Below, one piece after another: positions 8,404-17,043 of a stretch of 41,457 bases of DNA; within the stretch, counting starts at the first letter, position 1; each line of letters begins with the position of its first letter. Source of the stretch: Paraburkholderia tagetis. GTDB lineage: Bacteria > Pseudomonadota > Gammaproteobacteria > Burkholderiales > Burkholderiaceae. Position numbers and translations under genes: made by a program. Where the stretch lies: assembly GCF_022213065.1 (NCBI RefSeq), contig NZ_JAKLJA010000049.1:1-41457 (forward strand). The letters run 5' to 3'. Below the pieces are notes generated by a model. The model made no database searches. It had not been told where the DNA came from and worked only from the letters and a program-made list of their open reading frames with translations.

Positions 8404-9225
8404 TCACTTTGCCTCCTCGATCACGCGCCATCCGAGTTGCCGGACCAGATTCCGGCGATATTTCGCGCTGATGTGCGCATCGTCCTGCGCGTTCAGTTTC
8501 CAGCTCAAATCGTTCAGTGCGCCGCACAGGTCGTCGCCCTGCAGACGCGGCCATTGCTCCGTCACCGGCCGGTCCGCGACGCCGCCGACTGCAATACGGA
8601 TCGACTCGTCGGTGACGACGGCCGCGCACGCGACGATCGCGAAATCGCCGTGTCGCGCGGAAAATTCCGCGAACGCGTAGCGCTCGCCTGCCTTGCGCAG
8701 CGGGAAGCGCACCGCTTCGACGAGTTCGTCGGGCTCGCGCGCAGTCATCAGCATTCCCTGAAAGAAGTCCTGCGCGGCGAGCGTGCGGCGCCTCTTTCGC
8801 GAGCGCAGCATCACGTCGCCGCCGAGCGCCGAAAGCACGAGCGGCAACTCCGCGCTCGGGTCCGCATGCGCGATCGATCCGCACACGGTTCCGCGATTGC
8901 GAATCTGAAAGTGCGAGATATGCGGGAAGGCCATCGCGAGCAGCGGCGCTTCGTCGGTGAGCGTGCTGCGCCATTCGACGCTGCCTTGCGTCGCCGCGGC
9001 GTTCACGACGAGATGCCCCGCCTTGTCGTCGACGCGCACGGCGTCCAGCTCGGCGGTGCGCGAGATATCGACGAGCACCTTCGGCTGCGCGAGCCGCATG
9101 TTGAGCACGGCCATCAGCGACTGGCCGCCCGCCAGCACGCGCGCGTCCTCGCCGTATTGCGCGAGCGCGTCGAGCGCGTCTTGCGCGGTCATCGCGCGCA
9201 GGTAGTCGAACGGTGCGGGCTTCAT
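8404..9225 (-). CDS. hmfB: 2-Furoyl-CoA dehydrogenase, FAD-binding subunit HmfB
   Basis: This is the 273-residue medium subunit of the molybdenum hydroxylase. FAD-binding motifs of the CoxM/XdhB type are visible: AGGQSLM at residues 32-38 and TVCGSIAHADPSAE at 113-126. The C-terminal CO-dehydrogenase-flavoprotein domain begins around residue 170. The ATG follows AGGAG and overlaps the hmfA stop as ATGA, so translation is probably coupled. Together with HmfA and HmfC it should hydroxylate 2-furoyl-CoA at C5 using water. The longer open frame that continues upstream runs inside hmfA in the wrong frame and is not coding. Confidence 0.9.
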   Translation of the reverse strand: MKPAPFDYLRAMTAQDALDALAQYGEDARVLAGGQSLMAVLNMRLAQPKVLVDISRTAELDAVRVDDKAGHLVVNAAATQGSVEWRSTLTDEAPLLAMAFPHISHFQIRNRGTVCGSIAHADPSAELPLVLSALGGDVMLRSRKRRRTLAAQDFFQGMLMTAREPDELVEAVRFPLRKAGERYAFAEFSARHGDFAIVACAAVVTDESIRIAVGGVADRPVTEQWPRLQGDDLCGALNDLSWKLNAQDDAHISAKYRRNLVRQLGWRVIEEAK

Positions 9226-12200
9226 GCGTGTCTCCTGAAACGTGCGAGGAGTCTCGCGATCCACGATCCGTGCGCTTGCACGGGCTTGCCCGCCGCCTGC
9301 CGGCCGAGCGATTCGAACAATTGCCTGAGCACCACCTTCGCCGCGCCTTCGAGCATCCGGCCGCCGACCGCCGCTACCTTGCCTGACACCTGCGCTTCGT
9401 AGTCGTACGTGAGGCGCGTGCCGCTGCCCTGCGGCGTCAGTTCGACGAGACCGCTGCCGCGCGCGCTGCCGAGCGGCGAGATCCCCGCGCCAGCGAGTCG
9501 CAGCCGGCGCGGCGCATCGATCTCCGACAAGCCGATACGCGCCTCGAAACGCGCCTTGATCATGCCGACGCCGACGGTCACGTCCGCGCGATACTGGTTC
9601 GGCGCCGTCTCTTCGAGCGCGTGACAGCCGGGAATGACTTTGGCAAGCGCCTTCGGATCGAGCAGCACGGCGAACACCGCTTCGGGCGTCGCGGGCAGGT
9701 CGACCGCGCCCTGCGCCGTCAGTGCGCGTCCGCCGCCCGGCGTCGCGGGCTTCGTGGCGGGCGCTTCGCGATATTCCGGCCGCGACGGTTCGGGATCGTC
9801 CATGCCGATCATCGCCATCACTCTGGGCGGCGTGAGCGGCAGGCGAATGTCTTCGACGCCGAGCGCGTCCGCCACTGCATTCGCGATGCACGGCGGCGTG
9901 CTCATGTTGTTGCCTTCGCCGAGACCCTTCGCGCCAAGCGGCGTGAAAGGCGAAGGCGTCTCGAGATGCAAGATCAGCGGATCGGGCACTTCGCAGGTCG
10001 TCGGCATCAGATAGTCGGCGAGCGTGCCGGACTGGAAGCTGCCGTCCGCGCCGTAGCGGAACTCTTCCATCAGCGCCGCGCCGACGCCTTGCGCGAACGC
10101 GCCGCGAATCTGGCCATCGGCGAGTGCGGGATTGAGGATGGTGCCGGCGTCGTGCACGGTCACATATCGGTCGACGCGCACGCGTCCCGTCACGCGATCC
10201 ACTTCGACGCCGCACATGTCGAACGCGAAGCCATACGCCGCCGATGTATTGATGCGGTCCTGTTCGTCGGGCGCATCCATGTGCGGCGGCGACCAGAACA
10301 CGGTTTCGCGCAGGCCCGGCTCTTCGCCCTCGGGCAACAGCGCGGGCGCCCAGTGCGGCGCATTGCTCGCGGCGCGCGCGAACGGCAGCGCGCGGTCTTC
10401 GGCGTCGTGCGGAAAGACGCGCGCGCCTTCGAAGCGCACGTCGCCGGGCGCGCAGTTGAACTGCTTCGCGAGCACGCGCGCGAGCTTGTCGCGCACGCGC
10501 CTCGCGGCCAGATGCACCGTGCCCGCCACCGCGCCCGCGAAGCGGCTCGAATAATTGCCCGCCGCGACGGACCAGGCGTCCTTGTGCGTATCGAATTCGA
10601 CGTTCACGACGATGTCCTTCGGATCGAGCCCGAGCACATCGGCGACGACTTGCGCGCACACTGTCATGTGGCCCTGGCCCGCGGGCGTCGAGGCGATCGT
10701 GACGACCACGCCACCGAGCAGATCGACGCTGACGGTCGCGCTCGCGATCGCGCCGTTCTTCGGCCCGGCTTTCCTGCGTGCGTCGGCGGGCATCACGGTC
10801 GTGATGTAGCCCATGTTCGATACCGACGGCTCGACGATCGCCGCGAAGCCGATGCCATACAGCCGCCCTTCGTTGCGCGCGGCGTCGCGGCGCGCAACGA
10901 GTTCCCGGTATCCGCCTTCGTCGAGTGAACGGCGCAGCGCTTCCTGATAATTGCCCGAATCGAGCAGCGCGCCCGCCGCCGCGCGATACGGAAACGCATC
11001 GGCGGGAACGAAGTTGCGGCGATACACGTCGAGCACATCGAGCTTCAGTTCGATCGCGATGCGCTGGATCAGCCGCTCCAGCGCGAAGTACACCTGCGGC
11101 CCGCCGAAGCCGCGCACGAGCCCCGTCGGCGTCTTGTTCGTCAGCACGACGCGATTGCGCACGAGCAGATTCGGGATCGCGTACGCGCCCGTCAGGCAGC
11201 CGTGCATCCGGTAGAAGGTCGCGGGCTCGGGCGCGCGCACGTAGCCGCCGACGTCTTCCAACTGATCGTAAGACAGCGCGACGATGCGGCCATCCGCTTC
11301 GACGGCCGCTTCTATCGTTGAAACACGCGCCGTCGCCGATGTCGCCGCGCTCAAGTGTTCGAGCCGATCCTCGACCCACTTCACCGGCGCGCCCGCCTTG
11401 CGCGACGCGAGGCACATCAGCACGACATACGGAAACACGGCCTGCTTCACGCCGAAGCTGCCGCCGGAATCGCGCGGGGCCTTATGACGCAGGCGATTGG
11501 CGGGCACGTTCAACGCCATCGCCATGACAGCGTGCAGCGAGAACGGCCCCATGAAATTCGACGTGACGTCGTAGCCTTCATCGCCCGAAAGATACTCGGC
11601 GATGACCACGCCGCACTCGATCGGCGCGCACGTGTTGCGCGGATAATGCGCGACCAGCTTCACGCGATGCGGCGCGCGCTCGAAGGCCGCTTCCGGCTCG
11701 CCGTAGCGGAAATGCCGGTCGCTGATGACGTTGCTGCCGACGCGTTCGTGCAGCACCGGCGCGTCGTCCTTCGCGGCTTGTTCGATCGACGTCACGGGAT
11801 CGAGCATCGCGTAGTCGACCTTGATCAGATCGAGCGCGTCTTCCGCGAGCGCACGCGATTCGGCCATCACGACCGCGACCGGCTCGCCGACGTAGCGCAC
11901 GCGGTCCATCGCGAGCGCCCACTGCTCCATCGGCGATTTCACGCCGACCACGAACGGTCGCGACCACGGACGCAGATCGTCGCGCGTGAGCACGGCGCGC
12001 ACGCCCGCGAGTTTCGACGCGGCTTGCGTATCGATCGACAGGATGTCCGCATGCGCGTGCGGCGAACGTAGAATCGCGGCGTGCAGCGTGCCCGGCTTGA
12101 CAGCGATGTCGTCGCCATAGCGGCCACGGCCCGTCAGGATCGCCGGGTCTTCGAGGCGCTCCATCGGGCGTCCGATGTGACGCTGCGGCGCGGTCGCTTC

Positions 12201-12263
12201 GCGCATCTCTTTGCCGGCGACGCGCGCGTCCATGTCGGCAAATGCGGTTTCGCGCTGATTCAT
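9222..12263 (-). CDS. hmfA: 2-Furoyl-CoA dehydrogenase, molybdopterin subunit HmfA fused to a CoxG-like domain
   Basis: This 1013-residue protein is the catalytic subunit. Residues about 25-135 form the small ald_Xan_dh domain (RPMERLEDPAILTGRGRYGD). Residues about 150-800 form the Mo-cofactor domains, ending with the active-site motif GAKGLGEGN, whose Glu is the usual catalytic base. From about residue 845 to the end follows a separate SRPBCC domain of the CoxG type, beginning GAVDLPATPEAVFAVLLDP and containing KVIPGCHALEE. CoxG is normally a separate protein linked to molybdenum-hydroxylase maturation or membrane attachment, so this is a fusion. No stop or frame change separates the parts. 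ATG at 12263 follows GGAGG. The reaction (2-furoyl-CoA to 5-hydroxy-2-furoyl-CoA) is inferred from the operon. Confidence 0.88.
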   Translation of the reverse strand: MNQRETAFADMDARVAGKEMREATAPQRHIGRPMERLEDPAILTGRGRYGDDIAVKPGTLHAAILRSPHAHADILSIDTQAASKLAGVRAVLTRDDLRPWSRPFVVGVKSPMEQWALAMDRVRYVGEPVAVVMAESRALAEDALDLIKVDYAMLDPVTSIEQAAKDDAPVLHERVGSNVISDRHFRYGEPEAAFERAPHRVKLVAHYPRNTCAPIECGVVIAEYLSGDEGYDVTSNFMGPFSLHAVMAMALNVPANRLRHKAPRDSGGSFGVKQAVFPYVVLMCLASRKAGAPVKWVEDRLEHLSAATSATARVSTIEAAVEADGRIVALSYDQLEDVGGYVRAPEPATFYRMHGCLTGAYAIPNLLVRNRVVLTNKTPTGLVRGFGGPQVYFALERLIQRIAIELKLDVLDVYRRNFVPADAFPYRAAAGALLDSGNYQEALRRSLDEGGYRELVARRDAARNEGRLYGIGFAAIVEPSVSNMGYITTVMPADARRKAGPKNGAIASATVSVDLLGGVVVTIASTPAGQGHMTVCAQVVADVLGLDPKDIVVNVEFDTHKDAWSVAAGNYSSRFAGAVAGTVHLAARRVRDKLARVLAKQFNCAPGDVRFEGARVFPHDAEDRALPFARAASNAPHWAPALLPEGEEPGLRETVFWSPPHMDAPDEQDRINTSAAYGFAFDMCGVEVDRVTGRVRVDRYVTVHDAGTILNPALADGQIRGAFAQGVGAALMEEFRYGADGSFQSGTLADYLMPTTCEVPDPLILHLETPSPFTPLGAKGLGEGNNMSTPPCIANAVADALGVEDIRLPLTPPRVMAMIGMDDPEPSRPEYREAPATKPATPGGGRALTAQGAVDLPATPEAVFAVLLDPKALAKVIPGCHALEETAPNQYRADVTVGVGMIKARFEARIGLSEIDAPRRLRLAGAGISPLGSARGSGLVELTPQGSGTRLTYDYEAQVSGKVAAVGGRMLEGAAKVVLRQLFESLGRQAAGKPVQAHGSWIARLLARFRRHA

Positions 12264-12267
12264 GACG

Positions 12268-12882
12268 TTACTCCTCCAGTGCGGCGCGGCCGCCGAATTC
12301 ATCTGCGAGACCGCTCCAGCGGCGCGCAATCTCGTCGTGCTCGATGCCGAACAGATCGAGAATGCGCCCGACCGTGTGGTCGACCACGTCCTCGATAGTC
12401 TGCGGATGCGCGTAGAACGCGGGCACCGGCGGCATCACGATCGCGCCCATTTCCGTGGCGAGTGTCATGTTGCGCAAATGCGCGAGATTGAGCGGCGTTT
12501 CGCGCGCGACCAGCACGAGGCGGCGGCGCTCCTTGAGCATCACATCGGCGGCACGCGTCAGCAGGTTGTCCGCGAAGCCGTTCGCGACGCCCGCGAGCGT
12601 TTTCATCGAACATGGCGCGATCACCATGCCTTCGGTCAGAAACGATCCGCTCGCCACGGCCGCGCCGATATCGCGCACGTTGTGCACGACATCGGCAACG
12701 GCTTCCAGATCACCACGCGCGAAGCCGAGTTCCTGGGCGGCCGTCACCGCGCCCGACGACGACACGATGAGATGCGTCTCGTGCGTGCCGAGCCGGCGCA
12801 ACGCGGCGAGCAAACGCACGCCGATCACCGCGCCGCTTGCGCCCGAAATGCCGACGACGATGCGCTTCTTTCGTTCAGCCAT
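12268..12882 (-). CDS. hmfG: Flavin prenyltransferase HmfG (UbiX family)
   Basis: This 204-residue UbiX-type enzyme makes prenylated FMN from FMN and dimethylallyl phosphate, the cofactor UbiD decarboxylases need. FMN and phosphate-binding features include VGISGASGAVIGVRLL near the N-terminus, the segment MVIAPCSMKTLAGVANG, and the LVARETPLNLAHLRNM region. Its start overlaps the end of hmfF by 8 bases and has no Shine-Dalgarno of its own, so it should be translated by coupling with hmfF, which fits a shared function. hmfA starts 4 bases after it. Confidence 0.9.
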   Translation of the reverse strand: MAERKKRIVVGISGASGAVIGVRLLAALRRLGTHETHLIVSSSGAVTAAQELGFARGDLEAVADVVHNVRDIGAAVASGSFLTEGMVIAPCSMKTLAGVANGFADNLLTRAADVMLKERRRLVLVARETPLNLAHLRNMTLATEMGAIVMPPVPAFYAHPQTIEDVVDHTVGRILDLFGIEHDEIARRWSGLADEFGGRAALEE

Positions 12883-14368
12883 GATCGCGCAACAGATAGG
12901 CGTCGAACGCGCTGTTGTCAGCGGCGACGAGTGCGTGCAGATCGACCATGTCTTGCCCCGGTATGTGCACGCGCGTGAACACATGCGCGGGATACACGAC
13001 GGGGCGCGTCGCATCGAGGCCCATCTTCGCGCTGACGCCTTGCAGATGCGACGGCGCATCGTCGGGCTGACCGACCGTCGTCGATGGATCGAGCGGCGAA
13101 CCTTGCGCGCCCGCTATCACGACGAGATCGCGGTCTGCCTGGAAGCGCGTCGCGATCGCCCATTCGATTTCGGCGGGATCGTGCACGTTCACATCGGTAT
13201 CGACGACGACGACCTGCTTGATGTCGTAATGCGCGCCGAACGCGCACAGGATGACGTTCTTCGCTTCGCCTTCGCGCTTCTTGTCGAATTGCACCCACAG
13301 GTGATAGCGGCACACGCCGCCCACCGACAGATGCACGTCCTTCACGGCGGGATGGCTGCGCTGAAGATGCGCGAGCAACGTGGCTTCGCGCGGAATCGCG
13401 CCGAGCAGCAGATGCTCCATTTCAGCGGGCACGATCGTATGAAAGATCGGATCGCGCCGATGCGTGACGGCCGTCACTTCGATGACTTCACGTGCTTCCT
13501 TCGCGCTGTAGTACTTCGGAAATTCGCCGAACGGACCTTCCGGCTCGCGCACGTTCGGCGGAATGCGCCCTTCGATGACGATCTCCGCAAACGCCGGCAC
13601 GTGCACGCCGTTCGTCATGCATCGCGCGACAGGCAACGGCGCACCGTGCAGCGCGCCCGCAATTTCGAGTTCGTCGTGATCGATCGGCGTGATCGCTTGC
13701 GACGCGAGCATCGTCAGGGGATCGACGCCAATCACGATGGCGACGTCGAGCGCATCGCCCGCTTCTTCGGCTGCGCGCTGAAACGCGTAGAGATGGCGCG
13801 GCAGCAGCAGGATCGCCATGCGATCGGGGCCGTGCACCTGAATGCGGTTGATCGAGACGTTCTGCACGCCGGTGCGCGGATTGCGCGCGATCACGAGACC
13901 GGCGGTGATGTACGGGCCGTTGTCGTGTTCGCTGTGGGTGGGAATGGGCAGCAGCGCGTGAAGATCGATGCCGCTCGTGTGCACCACCTGCTGACAGGGC
14001 GCGTCCTCACGTTGAATCAGTTTCGATGCGAGCGGCGCGGCGGCCGCAGCGGAAAAACGCGCGAGCAACGCGGATTCATCGACGCCCATCGCTTCCGCGA
14101 TCCACGCGCGCTTCGACATGAAGCCGCTCACGACGGGCATCGCATGTCCGTGCGGCTGCGTGAAAAAAGCAGCTTGTTCGCCGTCGAGCCGCTTCGCAAT
14201 GGCGGCGAGTTCGTGCTCGAGCGCGACGGGCTTGTCGATCGTCGCGACACGGCCGGTTTTCGCGAGATGCGCGAGCCAGTCGCGCAGCGACAGCGAGCCG
14301 GTGTCGGCGTGATCCCGTGCCCAGGCGAATGAGGGAATGCCGTGCGTTGCGGCATCGCGTGTGTTCAT
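12875..14368 (-). CDS. hmfF: 2,5-Furandicarboxylate decarboxylase HmfF (UbiD family)
   Basis: This 497-residue UbiD-family prenyl-FMN decarboxylase is predicted to convert 2,5-furandicarboxylate to 2-furoate and CO2. The conserved glutamates of the UbiD catalytic set lie in EGPFGEF, and metal/prFMN-binding stretches include NVSINRIQVHGPDRMAI. The segment after the glutamates (HTIVPAEMEHLLLGAIPRE) is where HmfF-type enzymes contact the furan acid, but I did not align residues. The start at 14368 is preferred over an ATG at 14380 because GGAGA lies at the right spacing before it. It is the first gene of the operon. By family alone it could be another aryl-acid decarboxylase; the complete hmf context settles the call. 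Confidence 0.87.
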   Translation of the reverse strand: MNTRDAATHGIPSFAWARDHADTGSLSLRDWLAHLAKTGRVATIDKPVALEHELAAIAKRLDGEQAAFFTQPHGHAMPVVSGFMSKRAWIAEAMGVDESALLARFSAAAAAPLASKLIQREDAPCQQVVHTSGIDLHALLPIPTHSEHDNGPYITAGLVIARNPRTGVQNVSINRIQVHGPDRMAILLLPRHLYAFQRAAEEAGDALDVAIVIGVDPLTMLASQAITPIDHDELEIAGALHGAPLPVARCMTNGVHVPAFAEIVIEGRIPPNVREPEGPFGEFPKYYSAKEAREVIEVTAVTHRRDPIFHTIVPAEMEHLLLGAIPREATLLAHLQRSHPAVKDVHLSVGGVCRYHLWVQFDKKREGEAKNVILCAFGAHYDIKQVVVVDTDVNVHDPAEIEWAIATRFQADRDLVVIAGAQGSPLDPSTTVGQPDDAPSHLQGVSAKMGLDATRPVVYPAHVFTRVHIPGQDMVDLHALVAADNSAFDAYLLRDHG

Positions 14369-14646
14369 CGTCGTCTCCATCTGTGAGCGCCTGCCATGGC
14401 AAGCGCATGGGATGAAGCGTAGCCAGATCGCGCCATAACATCTAATACTGTTTACTGATGCGACGGATCATTCGTTCTTATATCCGTGTTAGCCCGGATG
14501 ACAGCGTCCTTACAGTTACGTATCAATAGACCGCTCGCGCACGCCCTCACGGAGGGCTCGCCACGATAAGGCGCCCTGCACCGTCGACGAACGCAGGGTG
14601 ATAATGTCACCGCACCCCATTAGCGTCGCTGATGCCCCGAGGGAAC
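14369..14646. promoter_or_regulatory. Divergent control region between hmfF and the LysR gene
   Basis: This 278-base region separates the two divergent operons. It is AT-richer around 14435-14530, where promoters for both directions probably lie. It contains a perfect inverted repeat, GCCCTC-ACG-GAGGGC, at 14543-14557, and a looser pair, CCCTGC (from 14574) with GCAGGG (from 14592), about 13 bases apart. Either could be a LysR operator or a hairpin in the regulator's leader. LysR proteins usually bind T-N11-A dyads in such a position; I cannot pick one firmly. Confidence 0.55.
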
Positions 14647-15588
14647 ATGGACCTCAAGCAAATCCAGTACTTCATCGCGCTGTTCGAGGACGGCTCGGTC
14701 ACGCGCGCCGCGAAGCGGCTGAACATCGTGCAACCGGCCTTGAGCATGCAGATCGCGAAGCTCGAGGACGAACTACATCAGCAGCTGTTCGAGCGCGGCG
14801 CAGACGGCATGGCGCCGACCGCCGCCGGACGGCTGATGTACCGCCTGTTTTTACCGATCATGCGCGACCTTGCCCACGCGCGGCAGCAACTCGTGCAGCG
14901 CGACGAAGTGGTGACGGGGCATGTCGGCATCGGGCTGATCGCATCGGTGACGGAAAGCGTGCTCGCGGATTCGCTGTCGCGCTTTCACGCGCGTTACCCC
15001 GATGTCGAAGTCACCGTCGCCGATGGCTACAGTGCGACCTTCATCGACTGGGTGGCGGGCGGCCAGCTCGATGCCGCCATCATCAACAAGCCGCGAGCGC
15101 GCCTTTCGCTCGACTCGCGCCCGCTGCTCGACGAAGAGATGGTGCTTGCCACCAGCGCCGCGCATGGTCCCGACTTGCCCCATGCAATCGAGCTCGCGCA
15201 ATTGCCCGAACTCGAACTGGTGCTGCCGACGAAGCGCCACGGCCTGCGCGGCGTGCTCGACAGCGCGGCGCAACACGAGGACGTTTTGCTCGCGCCGCGC
15301 TTCGAGATCGACGTGCTCTCGACGATTCTCAAGCTCGTCGAGCACACGCGCTTCGCGACGATCCTGCCGCGCATCGTCGTCGAGCGTGCCGCGCGGCACG
15401 GCACCCTGCGCATGTGCCCGATCCTCGCGCCGCGTATCGTCCGGCACATTCTCTGCGTGAGCCATCCGCGCCGCCCATTGAGCGCGGCGGCGGAGGCGTT
15501 GATCGCGACCATCGGCGACGAGTTGCATCGGGCGTCGACCATTACGGGCGACGAGCCCTCAAACGACACGAAGGAACGCTCAGCATGA
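14647..15588 (+). CDS. LysR-family regulator of the hmf locus
   Basis: This 313-residue LysR-type regulator has its DNA-binding winged helix at residues 1-60 (MDLKQIQYFIALFEDG, QPALSMQIAKLE) and a C-terminal effector domain. ATG at 14647 follows GAGGG and matches the family N-terminus. It is divergent from hmfF, the classical arrangement for a LysR activator of a catabolic operon, with a furan acid or its CoA ester as likely inducer. The Cupriavidus regulator HmfR1 has this role, but I do not claim orthology. Its stop overlaps the start of the aldehyde dehydrogenase gene (ATGA), so regulator and enzyme are co-translated. It is paralogous to the regulators at 601 and 34891. Confidence 0.9.
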   Translation: MDLKQIQYFIALFEDGSVTRAAKRLNIVQPALSMQIAKLEDELHQQLFERGADGMAPTAAGRLMYRLFLPIMRDLAHARQQLVQRDEVVTGHVGIGLIASVTESVLADSLSRFHARYPDVEVTVADGYSATFIDWVAGGQLDAAIINKPRARLSLDSRPLLDEEMVLATSAAHGPDLPHAIELAQLPELELVLPTKRHGLRGVLDSAAQHEDVLLAPRFEIDVLSTILKLVEHTRFATILPRIVVERAARHGTLRMCPILAPRIVRHILCVSHPRRPLSAAAEALIATIGDELHRASTITGDEPSNDTKERSA

Positions 15589-17024
15589 ATGCACGACACT
15601 GGATTGCCGGCGAATGGACGGGGATGCCCAACATCGACAGCATCGATCCCGCAACGGGCGAGGCCGTCGGCCAGTTCGCCGACGGCGGCGCGATCGAAGC
15701 CGATGCCGCCATCGCCGCTGCTCGGCACGTGTTCGATCACACGGCATGGGCGCAGGACGCGCGCCTGCGCCAGGACGTGTTGCTCGGCTGGGCTTCAGCG
15801 CTCGAAGCCGAACGCGACATGCTCGCGACGCTGCTCACGCGCGAAAACGGCAAGGCGATCGCGCAATCGCGCGGCGAGATTGCGGGCGCGATATCGGAAG
15901 TACGCTATTACGCGGGGCTCGCGCGGCATATTGCCGGGCACGTGCTCGAACCGGAACCGGGCACGATATCGACGATGCTGCGCGAAGCGGCCGGCGTTGC
16001 GGCGATCATCGTGCCGTGGAATGCGCCCGCCGTGCTGCTCGTGCGCTCGCTCGCGCCCGCACTGGCGGCCGGCTGCACGGCGATCGTCAAACCGGCGGCG
16101 CAGACGTCGCTGCTCACGGCCGCGATGTTGCGCTGCTTCGAACGCACGGCGTTGCCTGAAGGCGCGGTGAACCTCGTCAACGAACGGGGACACGCGGCCA
16201 GCCAGCGGCTCGTGGATTCTCACGACGTCGATGTGGTGAGCTTCACGGGATCGACGGCAACGGGCAAGAAGATCATGGCGGCCGCTGCCGACAGCATGAA
16301 GAAGCTGTCGCTCGAACTTGGCGGCAAGTCATGCTGCGTCGTTTTCGAGGATGCCGATATTGCGGCGATAGCGCCGCGTCTCGCGCGCGCCGCGACGATC
16401 ATCTCCGGGCAGCAATGCACGGCGGCGCGCCGGGTGCTGGTTCATGCGTCGCGCGCCGCGGAGATGCGCGAGCACCTCATGTCGGCGCTAGCGTCGCTGA
16501 GGGTCGGACCGGGCATCGATCCGGCAACGGATATCGGCGCGCTCATCGACGGCACGACGCGCGATGCGGTGCAACGGACGATCGAGCGCGCGTGCGGGAT
16601 GGCCGAGCGCGTGCTGCTGCGAGGCACTTGCTCGGGGCATGCGTTTCTGTCGCCGACGCTCGTCGAACACGGCGATCCCAAGGCGTTCTTCTGTCAGGAC
16701 GAGATCTTTGGCCCGTTCGTCACGCTGGAAGTCTTTGCGAACGAAATGGAAGCGATCGACAAAGCCAACGACACGGTCTTCGGTCTCTCGGCAAGCGTAT
16801 GGACGCACGACGGAGCGCGCGCGTTCCGCGTCGCGCGTGCGCTGCGCAACGGCACTGTGTGGATCAATGACCACAACAAGCTTTTCGCCGAAGCCGAAAC
16901 GGGCGGGTATCGCCAAAGCGGACTGGGTCGGCTGCACGGCTACGATGCCCTCGCCGACTTCACCGAAATCAAGCACATCTGCATGCCGGCCGGCGTTGCG
17001 GAACATATCACGCCGTTGCGGTGA
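15585..17024 (+). CDS. NAD(P)-dependent aldehyde dehydrogenase, furan-aldehyde candidate
   Basis: This 479-residue protein has the aldehyde dehydrogenase fold. The catalytic cysteine is Cys278 in SGQQCTAAR and the general base is Glu244 in LSLELGGKS. The NAD-binding segments IIVPWNAPA and SFTGSTATGKKI are present, as is the C-terminal motif QDEIFGPFV. The start is coupled to the LysR gene. In this locus it could oxidise furfural or HMF-derived aldehydes to acids alongside HmfH; another aldehyde is possible, since the family is broad. The next gene, for the XdhC-type chaperone, begins 19 bases after its stop. Confidence 0.88.
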   Translation: MNARHWIAGEWTGMPNIDSIDPATGEAVGQFADGGAIEADAAIAAARHVFDHTAWAQDARLRQDVLLGWASALEAERDMLATLLTRENGKAIAQSRGEIAGAISEVRYYAGLARHIAGHVLEPEPGTISTMLREAAGVAAIIVPWNAPAVLLVRSLAPALAAGCTAIVKPAAQTSLLTAAMLRCFERTALPEGAVNLVNERGHAASQRLVDSHDVDVVSFTGSTATGKKIMAAAADSMKKLSLELGGKSCCVVFEDADIAAIAPRLARAATIISGQQCTAARRVLVHASRAAEMREHLMSALASLRVGPGIDPATDIGALIDGTTRDAVQRTIERACGMAERVLLRGTCSGHAFLSPTLVEHGDPKAFFCQDEIFGPFVTLEVFANEMEAIDKANDTVFGLSASVWTHDGARAFRVARALRNGTVWINDHNKLFAEAETGGYRQSGLGRLHGYDALADFTEIKHICMPAGVAEHITPLR

Positions 17025-17043
17025 ATGGCAGGGAGGCGAGTCA

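Noticed and set aside
8404..11415. Very long minus-strand frame of 1003 codons containing hmfB at its end
   Set aside because: Only the last 273 codons (from 9225) are HmfB; the upstream part is an out-of-frame reading of hmfA.
12455..14332. Open frame of 625 codons on the plus strand opposite hmfG and hmfF
   Set aside because: Antisense shadow of the UbiX and UbiD genes; no ribosome binding site or domain.
14598..15584. Extension of the aldehyde dehydrogenase frame upstream through the LysR gene
   Set aside because: The extra residues are an out-of-frame reading of the LysR gene; family alignment starts at ATG 15585.
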